Of a stretch of 57,092 nucleotides of DNA, positions 44,944 through 53,717 are shown piece by piece (position 1 is the stretch's first letter; the number at the start of each line of letters is the position of its first letter). Source of the stretch: Leptospiraceae bacterium. GTDB lineage: Bacteria > Spirochaetota > Leptospiria > Turneriellales > Turneriellaceae. The position numbers and the translations under genes were made by a program. The DNA lies in assembly GCA_020440825.1 (NCBI GenBank), contig JAGRNJ010000018.1, forward strand, positions 1 to 57,092, written 5' to 3'. A model generated the notes under the pieces. The model was given only the letters and a program-made list of their open reading frames with translations. It was not told where the DNA came from and made no database searches.

Positions 44944-45903
44944 TTAAGAGTACACCAGAAAACCAATATAAGAGAAGTAGGCAACTAAAAATACCACGCC
45001 CTCCCATCTTTCAATCTTGCGACCCTTGCCTGTGAAAATGAACACAAAAAGCAGCAAACTTGCCATTAAATTGACCAGCATATCTAATGAATTATCAAAA
45101 TTAACCGGTATGGTCTTTATTGTTGCTGATACCCCAAGAATAAAAAACGTATTGAAAATATTAGAACCTACTACATTGCCAATGGCAATATCTACATTCT
45201 TTTTAAGTACTGCTGTTATAGATGTTGCAAGCTCAGGCAGGCTGGTTCCTATAGATACTATGGTGAGGCCGATAATTCTCTCTGAAAGCCCGAATGTTCT
45301 GCCTATGCTTACTGCAGAATCTACAATCAGCTTTCCGCCGAGAATAAGGCCACTTAATCCCAGAACAAAAAACAAGGCAGACTTTGCCATGCTCCAGTCT
45401 TTCGTTTCAATGCTTTCATCAGTTGCTCCCGATTTTGACACACTTATATTGTAAGCCAGAAAGATTGTAAAAAACATCAGCAGAATATACCCATCGGCAC
45501 GACCCATAATCTCGGGCATGATACTATCTAACAATTTATCACTGGCAAGTACAAGTACTGCCACAGCCGCAAGAACAGCTAAAGGAATCTCAATCCATGT
45601 GGTCTGGCTCTTGACAGTGAGCGGAAAAATAACGGCGCTAATACCAAGAATTCCAAGAATATTGAATATATTGCTGCCCAATACATTGCCAAGCACGATC
45701 TCGGGGTTCCCTGAAACAGAGGCAAAGATGTTTACAACCATTTCTGGTGCAGAAGTTCCGAAGGCAACTATGGTTAACCCGATCACCATCTCTGGAATGT
45801 TGAGTTTTTTAGCAATGCAGGATGCAGAGTCTACCAAAGCGCCTGCTGCATAAACGAGTACTGCAAAACCTGTTATGAGAAGAATTATATTTAGCATAAT
45901 CAA
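44944..45903 (-). CDS. Ca2+/cation antiporter, CaCA family
   Basis: The 319-residue protein has about ten helices in two inverted halves. Both alpha-repeats are intact: GTSAPEMVVNI with GNVLGSNIFNILG, and GTSLPELATSI with GNVVGSNIFNTFF, with the cation-binding Glu in each. This is the YrbG-like branch that exchanges Na+ or K+/H+ for Ca2+. It is divergent from greA with 148 bp between. Ion specificity is not determined. Confidence 0.92.
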   Translation of the reverse strand: MIMLNIILLITGFAVLVYAAGALVDSASCIAKKLNIPEMVIGLTIVAFGTSAPEMVVNIFASVSGNPEIVLGNVLGSNIFNILGILGISAVIFPLTVKSQTTWIEIPLAVLAAVAVLVLASDKLLDSIMPEIMGRADGYILLMFFTIFLAYNISVSKSGATDESIETKDWSMAKSALFFVLGLSGLILGGKLIVDSAVSIGRTFGLSERIIGLTIVSIGTSLPELATSITAVLKKNVDIAIGNVVGSNIFNTFFILGVSATIKTIPVNFDNSLDMLVNLMASLLLFVFIFTGKGRKIERWEGVVFLVAYFSYIGFLVYS

Positions 45904-45974
45904 TTATTGTAAAACACATAACATGTCAATTTATTCTGCTTGACAGGGTCAAAGAGTTACTGACTTTGAAAAAG

Positions 45975-46002
45975 AAAGACAGACCGTGCGCTGTCTTTTT
46001 TT
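45975..46002 (+). terminator. Terminator-like hairpin in the greA leader
   Basis: AAAGACAG pairs with CTGTCTTT around an 8-base loop and ends in a run of seven or more T. It lies 50-77 bases upstream of the greA start and downstream of where the greA promoter should be, in the gap with the divergent antiporter. No upstream plus-strand gene ends here, so it is not a normal gene-end terminator. It could attenuate greA. Confidence 0.7.
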
Positions 46003-46003
46003 A

Positions 46004-46021
46004 TGCCCTTATTTTTGGGCA
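46004..46021 (+). other. Second hairpin in the greA leader
   Basis: TGCCC and GGGCA pair around TTATTTTT, directly after the terminator-like hairpin and 30 bases before the greA start. The loop is T-rich. It could be the competing structure or a stabiliser. Confidence 0.4.
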
Positions 46022-46051
46022 TTGATTTTAAGAATTTAATTGAGGGAACCA

Positions 46052-48859
46052 ATGAGCGAACAGGAAACAACAGAAAATAAACCAGTCAGCGAAGATACGC
46101 TCGAGGGGCGAATTCAAAATCAGTTTAACGAAGAGAAGTGGACCCGTATCTCTGCCCGGGATGTCAGTATCTCACGTTTTAAAATGCTGGAATCAATTTT
46201 AGATGAAGCTTATAAAAAAAACGCAGTCGACACTTTGCGCTCAATGTCTCAAGAACATCTTAAAGATTATGAACCATCTGTTGCCGCATTATATTTTCTA
46301 GGTATTATTGATCTTAAAAGCAAAGAGGCAGATCACGGAGTTAATATCAAACGCCTGCTAGACCAGTTTCAAGAACAAGGCAAATGGGCGGTGATTGACT
46401 ATATCACAGAACGAATTTATCCTGAAACACAAAACCTGACTATTATCAGAATGCGTGCGACAGCTCTTGAAAAACTGGGAAAAACAAAAGAGGCAATTCC
46501 GATTCTTGAGACTCTGGTAAGAAAAGATAAAAAAAGCCCCGAGATCGCCCTTAAACTGGCAGATGCCTCCCTAAATTCAGACCTTGATAAAGCGGTTGAA
46601 TTTTATAAGCAGGCTATGGAAGGCTTTGCAAAAACTTTTGCCTTTGAAAAACTGAAAACGGTCTGGACAAAATTTATTGAGCTGGTACCAGACGATTTTT
46701 CATTCTTTAAGAAGATTGAGAGAATCTTGAGCGGTCATCGCCAAAAAGATATCGTTGCAGATCTTTACAATATTGTAGCTACTTACTATGTCAAGAATGA
46801 TGACGTTGATAATATTATTAAATTGAGTAAAAAAATTCTTGAATATAACCCGAATTTGATCAAATATCGAAATGAACTGGTTCGGGCGTACCGGGAAAAA
46901 TATAAAGAGCATTCGCTGCTCGAAGAATTTCTGAAATTCAGTGGCCTATTGACCAAAAAAACAGTCAGTACAGCAATCCAGAGCTTTGAAACTAACATTG
47001 TCTTTGATAAAGGAAACTATGTTTTTCACAGAACGTGGGGAGTTGGCAAAATCAATGAATTGACAACCGATGAAATGATTATCGACTTCAAAACAAAACC
47101 CGGCCATAAGATGGACATCCAGATGGCTTTGAAGTCTCTGAAGCCACTCAAAGAAGACCATTTCTGGGTCCAGGTTTCAGAAAATGAAGAAAAAATGAAA
47201 GAGATGTTTGAAAAAGATCTCAAAGGGTTTTTTGTTATACTTATAAAGTCTTTTGGCGGAAGTATGACCTTGGGTGATATAAAAGCCGAGCTTTCAGATA
47301 AATTTGTACCCCTCAAAGTATGGTCAAAATGGTGGACCAAACATCGCCCGATTGTTGTAGATAATCGTGAAATTATACCTTCGGCAACTAAAAAAGATCT
47401 ACTGGAATATCATGAATCACCGATTGCCGGGGCTGAAAAACTGATTGAGAAGTTTCTGCAGGCACAATCATATGAAGAAAAGCTCGATATGCTGTTGACC
47501 ACGATCAACAAATCGACTACATCAAAAGCTGACGGTGAAAATGAAAGAACTACTGCCGCAGAAGAAATGACAATCTTTTTCAAAGATTCTTTAAAATCAG
47601 TAGATTTTCATACCCGTTTGTTAAGTCTTTTGGCTCTGGGTCTGGCTGATCAGCGTTTATCTGGTTTTGATCTCAAAACTGAAGTCACTGAAGATGTCAA
47701 GAAAGAGATCGCGACCACTTTCTCAAGCTACACACCCGTTCAGGCTGCGGCATTCGGGGCAAACATAAAGTCTCATGATCTACGGGAATACTATGCAAGC
47801 TGGATCAAAGAAAATCACCCTAAATGGGAAAATGTACTCATTGAAATGCTATTCGAGACACCTTTGAGAAACCAGCCTCACTATTGGTCTATGCTGCTTG
47901 AAAACCCGAACGAAACCTTGATCAAGACTTTTTATAATCGTCTGGTGAAAGATGCAAAATCAAATATTGAGCTGTATATCTGGACACTGAAGCAGAGATT
48001 AATGGATGATTCAGATCAACCTGCGGGAATCAGTATTATTGAACATATACTGGGATTTTTCAGGTTGCTGCGATCAATTCAGAAAAGTGAATTAAAAGGA
48101 ACTAAACTCAAGAATGCTGCGCGGGATTTGATCATTGGTGCCCGCTCAGAATTGCTTGGTCAGGTAATCGCCGAGCAGGGGAAAGACTATGCCCGTAAAT
48201 TTGCAGCCCTGCTGGTTGACATTTCATTTCTAACTGATACAGAAAAAGAACTGTTCACAGATAAACTCAAGAGTCTGTTCCCAGAGGCATTTCAATCTGA
48301 TGAAGATGATGAACCAGACGAAGAAAAAGATGCTCTGGACCTGGTTGCCGAACTGGAAAGAGAAGGCATTACTGCTGTAAGTAAAACTGCAATGGAAAGA
48401 ATGAAGGTCGAACTTGATCATCTGGTTTCAACTGAAATTCCCGCCAACTCTGAAGAAATTGGCATTGCTCAGGAAAGAGGCGATTTACGTGAAAACTCTG
48501 AATACAAAGCTGCATTAGAACGCCAGCAGATATTGCAGGCAAGCGTGACCAGAATTGAAAACGACTTGAAACATCTAATGCTGTTGACACTCGACAAAAT
48601 ACCATCGGGTGTTATTTCTCTTGGCACCCGGGTTCGTTTGAAAGATGCAGATACGGGCGATATGTTCGTGTACTCCATCATGGACAAGTGGGATGCTGAT
48701 GTAGATCATGGTATCATCGCCTATAAATCACCTTTAGGCCGGTCACTGCTGAACCACCGCAAGGGACAGGTTGTGAATTTCACAGTGGGCGATAAAACCC
48801 AAAAACTGGAAATTCTCTCGATTGAACCTGCAGTCAATACAGAAGGATACTTGATTTAA
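46052..48859 (+). CDS. greA: Transcription elongation factor GreA with long N-terminal extension
   Basis: The 935-residue protein starts at the ATG 46052 (GAGGGAACC just upstream; a TTG at 46040 is the alternative). Residues about 1-760 form a helical TPR-like and charged extension, and about 770-935 a full GreA/GreB domain: coiled coil with the acidic tip GDLRENSEY near 809, then the C-terminal RNA polymerase-binding FKBP-like fold (IPSGVISLGTRV...). Bacterial GreA is normally near 158 residues; spirochaetes have fused giant forms. It stimulates RNA cleavage in stalled polymerase. The extension's role is unknown. Confidence 0.93.
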   Translation: MSEQETTENKPVSEDTLEGRIQNQFNEEKWTRISARDVSISRFKMLESILDEAYKKNAVDTLRSMSQEHLKDYEPSVAALYFLGIIDLKSKEADHGVNIKRLLDQFQEQGKWAVIDYITERIYPETQNLTIIRMRATALEKLGKTKEAIPILETLVRKDKKSPEIALKLADASLNSDLDKAVEFYKQAMEGFAKTFAFEKLKTVWTKFIELVPDDFSFFKKIERILSGHRQKDIVADLYNIVATYYVKNDDVDNIIKLSKKILEYNPNLIKYRNELVRAYREKYKEHSLLEEFLKFSGLLTKKTVSTAIQSFETNIVFDKGNYVFHRTWGVGKINELTTDEMIIDFKTKPGHKMDIQMALKSLKPLKEDHFWVQVSENEEKMKEMFEKDLKGFFVILIKSFGGSMTLGDIKAELSDKFVPLKVWSKWWTKHRPIVVDNREIIPSATKKDLLEYHESPIAGAEKLIEKFLQAQSYEEKLDMLLTTINKSTTSKADGENERTTAAEEMTIFFKDSLKSVDFHTRLLSLLALGLADQRLSGFDLKTEVTEDVKKEIATTFSSYTPVQAAAFGANIKSHDLREYYASWIKENHPKWENVLIEMLFETPLRNQPHYWSMLLENPNETLIKTFYNRLVKDAKSNIELYIWTLKQRLMDDSDQPAGISIIEHILGFFRLLRSIQKSELKGTKLKNAARDLIIGARSELLGQVIAEQGKDYARKFAALLVDISFLTDTEKELFTDKLKSLFPEAFQSDEDDEPDEEKDALDLVAELEREGITAVSKTAMERMKVELDHLVSTEIPANSEEIGIAQERGDLRENSEYKAALERQQILQASVTRIENDLKHLMLLTLDKIPSGVISLGTRVRLKDADTGDMFVYSIMDKWDADVDHGIIAYKSPLGRSLLNHRKGQVVNFTVGDKTQKLEILSIEPAVNTEGYLI

Positions 48860-48899
48860 AACCTTCCCCGAGATTTTCAAAACTTGACGGCCTTTCAAA

Positions 48900-48935
48900 G
48901 AGCCACTTTTCAGACCGAGAAGTGGCTCGTTTTTC
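48900..48935 (+). terminator. Strong terminator after greA
   Basis: GAGCCACTT pairs perfectly with AAGTGGCTC (9 bp, 11-base loop), followed by GTTTTT. It lies 40 bases after the stop of greA. Confidence 0.85.
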
Positions 48936-49018
48936 GAACACACAACAATTAGTACCCGGCGGCCGGTTCATTTTTTGGCATTTTAGCTCAATTAAGTGCA
49001 TCTTAATGTAAGGCAGCT

Positions 49019-49843
49019 ATGATAAAAAAGAAAAATTCACTATTAAACACATATTTTTTTACAGGGTTACTGCTTCTCACTTTTTTGGGAACGATAAAGA
49101 CCAGTTTAGCGCAAGAGAACCTGTCTGGCAAAGAATTTGAACTGACCGCTTTTGAGATCATGGAAAAGGTTTCTGCCCAGATGAAATATCCTGAGGGGTT
49201 GAACAAGATTCAGCTTACATTAACAGATCAAGCTGCTCGCACAGTCGTCTACAAAGGAACATTATACCAGAAGAAAGATGACTCTCTGTTTATGTTTGAC
49301 TCAATGCGAGCTGGCCGGGTTTTAAAATTGCTTTTCAACAATTCAGGGTTAGATATCTACGCATATCTTGTTCATGAACGTCGTTTTTTTCATAAAAGGG
49401 CAGGAGACAGGTTCGAAAGTGTTCTGGACTCCGGTTTCTATTACGCAGACCTTTCAAATTCTCCGTTTCTCGAAAATTTTACCCCAAGAATCAACGGTAC
49501 TGAAAATAAAAATGGGAAAAATCTGTTGAGGGTCGAGAATATTCCCCTCGACCGTGGTAAGTACAGTCGATTGAATGTACTTGTAGATCCCGGTGATGAA
49601 TATAAAGTTCGTCGCATTGACTTTTTTGATACATCGGGCGTACTCTTAAAGAGCCTCGAAGTTACGTTTGCAGATATGCCCGTAAAAACAGCAGAGGCAA
49701 AAAACACTGCTGTAAACCATGCAGTTAAATGGGACATGATCGATATGTCGAGAGGAACGATTGCCACGCTTGAATTCTTACTGGCAGACCAGACCGCACG
49801 CTTAGATAAATCACTTTTTCAACGTGAAAATATCGAAAAATGA
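49019..49843 (+). CDS. LolA-like outer-membrane lipoprotein carrier family protein
   Basis: The 274-residue protein has a signal peptide (to about residue 35, ending SLAQ). The mature part fits the LolA/LolB half-barrel family: an early helix (EIMEKVSAQMKYPEG), strands with KGTLYQKKDDSLFMFDS, and RVENIPLDRGKYSRLNVLVDPG. LolA-type proteins carry lipoproteins across the periplasm. The family assignment rests on pattern only. It overlaps rsmE by 20 bp. Confidence 0.6.
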   Translation: MIKKKNSLLNTYFFTGLLLLTFLGTIKTSLAQENLSGKEFELTAFEIMEKVSAQMKYPEGLNKIQLTLTDQAARTVVYKGTLYQKKDDSLFMFDSMRAGRVLKLLFNNSGLDIYAYLVHERRFFHKRAGDRFESVLDSGFYYADLSNSPFLENFTPRINGTENKNGKNLLRVENIPLDRGKYSRLNVLVDPGDEYKVRRIDFFDTSGVLLKSLEVTFADMPVKTAEAKNTAVNHAVKWDMIDMSRGTIATLEFLLADQTARLDKSLFQRENIEK

Positions 49844-50585
49844 TTTTCATTCATTACCTTTTGTTCAGGTAAGTGAGATTGAATTCCTTTCGGTGAAAAG
49901 CAAAGGCCTGCCTCAACGCCATCTACATCATTTTAGAAAAGTATTAAGATACAAAAATGAAATACATTTTTTACTGAACGACGGCAATGGTCGTTTGTGG
50001 GAAGTAGAACTGGATGCTAACGACAATGTAGTTGAAATAAAAGAAATTGAACAACTCAAAAAACCCAAATTTACTGAGCTTATCTGCGGATATGTCAAGC
50101 CAAAAGCGCTCGAACTGATTATTCAAAAAGCAACAGAACTTGGTGTTTCGAAACTCAGGTTTATCTCTACCGATCACTCAGTAGCACATCCCGGAAAAAC
50201 AGAGCGATGGAGTCTGATTATCGAAGCCGCTTGCATGCAGGCAAAAAATCCCTTTAAACCCGAACTCGTATTTGGGGCTGAGTTGGGGAAAAAAAGAGAA
50301 AACGAATTTACTCGTCTCAAAGACATGCATCCGCAAGCATCAGTGACCTACCTGTTTGGTTCTTTATCCCAACAGGAAAATACAGGTATTGACCAGTTTA
50401 CCCAGATTGCTGGTCATGAGCAGTACTGTTTTATTTGCGGGCCGGAGGGAGGTTTTTCAGAGCAGGAAATTCAGTTTTTGAACGGATTCGCAACACCAGT
50501 TTCACTGGGAGACACCACTTTGCGGGTCGAAACAGCAGCATTGTGTGGTTTATTCATGATAAAACTGTTGACCCAACAGTTTTAA
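49824..50585 (+). CDS. rsmE: 16S rRNA m3U1498 methyltransferase
   Basis: The 253-residue SPOUT methyltransferase uses a GTG start in the end of the LolA-like gene. The N-terminal PUA-like domain (PQRHLHHFRKVLRYKNEIHFLLNDG) is followed by the SPOUT core with the knotted SAM site: FICGPEGGFSEQEI and LGDTTLRVETAAL. It methylates U1498 of 16S rRNA. No good ribosome-binding site precedes the GTG, so translation may depend on coupling. Confidence 0.93.
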   Translation: MKISKNDFHSLPFVQVSEIEFLSVKSKGLPQRHLHHFRKVLRYKNEIHFLLNDGNGRLWEVELDANDNVVEIKEIEQLKKPKFTELICGYVKPKALELIIQKATELGVSKLRFISTDHSVAHPGKTERWSLIIEAACMQAKNPFKPELVFGAELGKKRENEFTRLKDMHPQASVTYLFGSLSQQENTGIDQFTQIAGHEQYCFICGPEGGFSEQEIQFLNGFATPVSLGDTTLRVETAALCGLFMIKLLTQQF

Positions 50586-50601
50586 CACAGTTTTCTGTTT
50601 T

Positions 50602-50802
50602 GTGGTTGTAAATGGCAAAACAATTAGCCTTGAAACTTTACAGGATAAAACACTGCTCGGTTTACTCACCTCAATGAACCTTTCAGAGAAAAGAGTGGCT
50701 GTTGAAATCAATGGGAAAATTATTAAAAAAACAGAGTATACAGGCACAAAATTACAATCTGAAGATATAATTGAACTGATACATTTTGCAGGAGGCGGGT
50801 AA
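50602..50802 (+). CDS. ThiS-like small sulfur carrier
   Basis: The 66-residue protein, starting with GTG, has the ThiS/MoaD beta-grasp pattern: an N-terminal VVNGKTISL strand, the segment KRVAVEINGKIIKKTEY matching ThiS's VAVAVNGE, IELIHFAGGG at the end, and the terminal Gly-Gly needed for thiocarboxylation. The end of the gene contains the ribosome-binding site of the next gene. ThiS supplies sulfur for the thiamine thiazole; no other thiamine gene is nearby, so the role here is uncertain. Confidence 0.75.
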   Translation: MVVNGKTISLETLQDKTLLGLLTSMNLSEKRVAVEINGKIIKKTEYTGTKLQSEDIIELIHFAGGG

Positions 50803-50803
50803 C

Positions 50804-51364
50804 ATGCTTGAATCTCTGCTCGCCAAACTGGGTTTTCTGATCTACACCATACCTGCAGCAATTCTGCTGATGTACTCACATGAATTTTTCAGGAATTTTC
50901 TTTTTAAAAATCTGAGCGCAATAGAATCTGATCAAGCCTCTTCATGGATAGACCCGGTCGCATTGGCTGCACTGTCTTTTTTTGGAGTTTCTTACTCAGG
51001 CATGTGCCAATCGGGCCGAAAAGATAATTTCATAACTTTTCTCGCTTCTCAGTTTTTTTTCCCATGCTTTATTCTACTCATCGCACTATATGCATATTTG
51101 AAACAGCCAGTTTCAGGCTCGTATCTTTATTCTTTTTTACAAAGCAGCATTTCGCAGGCCTCAGCCCTATTTCTATGGAATTTTATTCCTTTACCTCCAT
51201 TTGATGCCTCATTTTTTTTCTGGCAAAGATTTTACAACGAGTCACGCTTACCGCCACTTACCGGAACAGTTAAAATCTTTTTTTTAGCAGTAATGACACT
51301 GCTGCCAGCAGGTAGTTTCTGGTGGCGGGGAAGTAACATTGCTGCGTTATTGGGACTTCCTTAA
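50804..51364 (+). CDS. S2P-like (M50) membrane protein, degenerate active site
   Basis: The start at ATG 50804 is supported by GGAGG 9 bases upstream. The 186-residue protein has about five membrane helices and the layout of small site-2 proteases. Where HExxH should be it has HEFFR (residues 26-30), so the second zinc His is missing, and the LDG motif region reads NFIPLPPFDAS with the Asp kept (134) and Gly changed to Ala. It is likely a non-catalytic homologue or one with altered metal binding. It follows the ThiS-like gene and precedes trpS. Confidence 0.7.
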   Translation: MLESLLAKLGFLIYTIPAAILLMYSHEFFRNFLFKNLSAIESDQASSWIDPVALAALSFFGVSYSGMCQSGRKDNFITFLASQFFFPCFILLIALYAYLKQPVSGSYLYSFLQSSISQASALFLWNFIPLPPFDASFFFWQRFYNESRLPPLTGTVKIFFLAVMTLLPAGSFWWRGSNIAALLGLP

Positions 51365-51380
51365 TTGAGGTATAGAAAGT

Positions 51381-52382
51381 ATGGCGAGAGTTTTAAGCGG
51401 AATGCAACCGACCGGCAGATTGCACATAGGTCACTACCTTGGTGTTTTGAATAACTATAACCATTTGCAAAATGAGCATGAATGTTTTTTTATGGTTGCA
51501 AATCTTCACTCCTTGACTGCCTTTTACTCAGATTATTCACAAATTCAGAGTTTTATCGAACCACTTGTCTCAGATTGGCTTGCAGCAGGTATTGACCCTG
51601 AGAAAGCAGTAATCTTTTTACAATCAGATGTACCGGAACACAGTGAGCTCTCTACAATCTTGTCAATGTATACCCCAGTCAGCTGGTTAACCCGCAACCC
51701 GACCTACAAAGAGAAGCAGGAGAACATCGATAAAGATATTGATTCCCATGGGTTCCTGGGATATCCTGTACTGCAGGCTGCTGACATATTGCTGTATCAG
51801 GCATCTCTGGTTCCAATTGGCGAAGACCAGTTACCGCACCTTGAATTAACCCGTGAGATCGCACGCAGATTTAATCACTATAATAGAAAAGGTGAACAGG
51901 ATGTCTTCAAGATACCCGATGCTGCACTGTCGAACTTTCCCAAAGTACTGGGCACAGATGGGCGCAAGATGAGCAAATCTTATGCAAATACATTAATTCT
52001 TTCAGAACCCGAAGAAGAGATCACGAAAAAAATGCGGCAGATGAAGACAGATACAGCCCGTGTGCGCAGAGATGATCCGGGGAATCCTGAGAACTGCCCT
52101 GTATTCACCTACTATGATTTCTTTGCCCCTGAACTGAAATCAAATGTCGATAAAGAATGCCGCACTGCTGCCATAGGATGCAAAGATTGTAAAGCTCAAC
52201 TGCTTGAAAAGATGCAACCCAGACTCGAGCCTTTTCGGGAAAAAAGAGCTGAGACATTGGCAAAGCCAGATCTAATTCCCGAAATTTTAAACCATGGTGC
52301 GAAAGCAGCCAGAGAAACCGCCAAAAATACTATGGCACAGGTCAAAGAATTTATGGGTATGAAAACCTATTCCAGTTTATGA
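51381..52382 (+). CDS. trpS: Tryptophanyl-tRNA synthetase
   Basis: The 333-residue class I enzyme charges tRNA-Trp. It has GRLHIGHYLG (HIGH motif, near 13-22) and GRKMSKSYANT (KMSKS, near 195). Its last codons overlap the scpA start by 4 bp (ATGA). Length fits the bacterial family. Confidence 0.97.
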   Translation: MARVLSGMQPTGRLHIGHYLGVLNNYNHLQNEHECFFMVANLHSLTAFYSDYSQIQSFIEPLVSDWLAAGIDPEKAVIFLQSDVPEHSELSTILSMYTPVSWLTRNPTYKEKQENIDKDIDSHGFLGYPVLQAADILLYQASLVPIGEDQLPHLELTREIARRFNHYNRKGEQDVFKIPDAALSNFPKVLGTDGRKMSKSYANTLILSEPEEEITKKMRQMKTDTARVRRDDPGNPENCPVFTYYDFFAPELKSNVDKECRTAAIGCKDCKAQLLEKMQPRLEPFREKRAETLAKPDLIPEILNHGAKAARETAKNTMAQVKEFMGMKTYSSL

Positions 52383-53161
52383 GTGAAATAATGACAATCA
52401 ATCCCTGGCTGCAGGTACGCTTCACCGACCGTGAAGGAACCGAAAAGACCGGGCCCCTGGGACTGCTTTGGCAGCTCATTGAAGTGTATGAAGTCGATAT
52501 TTTTGAAGTCAGTTTATCACGCATCACAAATGACTTTATCTTGTGGCTTCAGCAGAATGAAGTACCGCTCGATGATCGAACCGATTTTGCAGCAATGGCC
52601 GCAAGACTTATTTATTATAAATCCAAAATGCTATTGCCCAATCCGGGATTTGAAGAAAATCAGGAACCTGATTCTTTACCACTGGAACTTGTTGAGCAAT
52701 TGCTCGAATATAAACGGTTTCAACAGGCCAGCGAGTTACTGAGGGAACTTGAAGAAAAAAGTAAGCTGAGTTTTTCCCCTGAAAACAGGTGGAATGAGTA
52801 TGAAGAAGGCCTGGATTATCTGCATGTCGATTTACTTTCTTTTTTGAAGTCTTTTCAGGGATTCCTGCAAAGAGTTGAGAGAGAGAAACCGATGCAGATT
52901 GAAGAAGAAAGTGTAACGATTGAAGAAATGATGGATTACCTGATCACTACTCTTGAAAAGCTCTCAGCATTTTCTTTTTTCGAAATTATTTCAAATTTCT
53001 CACAAATAAAAATGATTGTCTGTTTTCTGGCGATTCTGGAGTTGATACGTTTACGAACGATAAGAGTTTCACAATCGGCATTAATGGATGACATACAGGT
53101 AGAACTTGTTTCAAATGCTAAACCAATAGATTTAGAGATTATAAACGAAACGCAAGATTGA
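52379..53161 (+). CDS. scpA: Segregation and condensation protein A
   Basis: The 260-residue kleisin has the family N-terminal block (GPLGLLWQLIEVYEVDIFEVSLSRIT, DFAAMAARLIYYKSKMLLP) and the acidic middle and C-terminal winged-helix segment (FFEIISNFSQIKMIVCFLAILELIRLRTI). It bridges the SMC heads with ScpB. It overlaps trpS by 4 bp and precedes scpB by 7 bp. smc is not in the window. Confidence 0.94.
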   Translation: MSEIMTINPWLQVRFTDREGTEKTGPLGLLWQLIEVYEVDIFEVSLSRITNDFILWLQQNEVPLDDRTDFAAMAARLIYYKSKMLLPNPGFEENQEPDSLPLELVEQLLEYKRFQQASELLRELEEKSKLSFSPENRWNEYEEGLDYLHVDLLSFLKSFQGFLQRVEREKPMQIEEESVTIEEMMDYLITTLEKLSAFSFFEIISNFSQIKMIVCFLAILELIRLRTIRVSQSALMDDIQVELVSNAKPIDLEIINETQD

Positions 53162-53168
53162 GCAAAAA

Positions 53169-53717
53169 ATGGAAAATCCACAAGATACCCGACAACTTAC
53201 AAGTCTAATTGAAGCTCTACTGCTGATTTCGGGCGGTGGCATGAGCGTAAACGAGATTGCCAACGGATTAGGATTTGAAGCCTCGGATGTAAAAATTGCC
53301 CTGGACTCACTCGTTGATGATTTTCTCGAACGAGACGGAGGGATTATTATCTCTGAATCGGGCGGCAGATACAGGTTTGCTACTCGCCCTGAAGTTTTCC
53401 CAATGATTCGAAACTACTTGAAAGAGAAAAAGAGAGATACTTTATCACGATCTGTGCTCGAAACTCTGGCAATAATTGCTTATCGTCAGCCCATAACCTT
53501 GTTTGAAATAGATGAAATCAGGGGGGTCAACTCTAGATCCCTGGTTACATCTTTAATTTCCCGCAAACTTGTAAAACCTATTGGGCAAAAAGAAGCACCC
53601 GGCAGACCAACGCTCTATGGTACTACCCGTGAATTCCTTGAGTATTTTGGACTGAATGGTCTTGAAGAATTACCACCCCCTGCCGAAGTTAAAGAATTGA
53701 ATTTTGAGGAACTATAA
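53169..53717 (+). CDS. scpB: Segregation and condensation protein B
   Basis: The 182-residue protein has the two winged-helix domains of ScpB: LIEALLLISGGGMSVNEIA at the N-terminus, and SVLETLAIIAYRQPITLFEIDEIRGVNS, then GRPTLYGTTREFLEYFGLNGLEELP, the family signature. It forms the condensin-like complex with ScpA and SMC. Its stop is followed immediately by the pheA TTG. Confidence 0.95.
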   Translation: MENPQDTRQLTSLIEALLLISGGGMSVNEIANGLGFEASDVKIALDSLVDDFLERDGGIIISESGGRYRFATRPEVFPMIRNYLKEKKRDTLSRSVLETLAIIAYRQPITLFEIDEIRGVNSRSLVTSLISRKLVKPIGQKEAPGRPTLYGTTREFLEYFGLNGLEELPPPAEVKELNFEEL

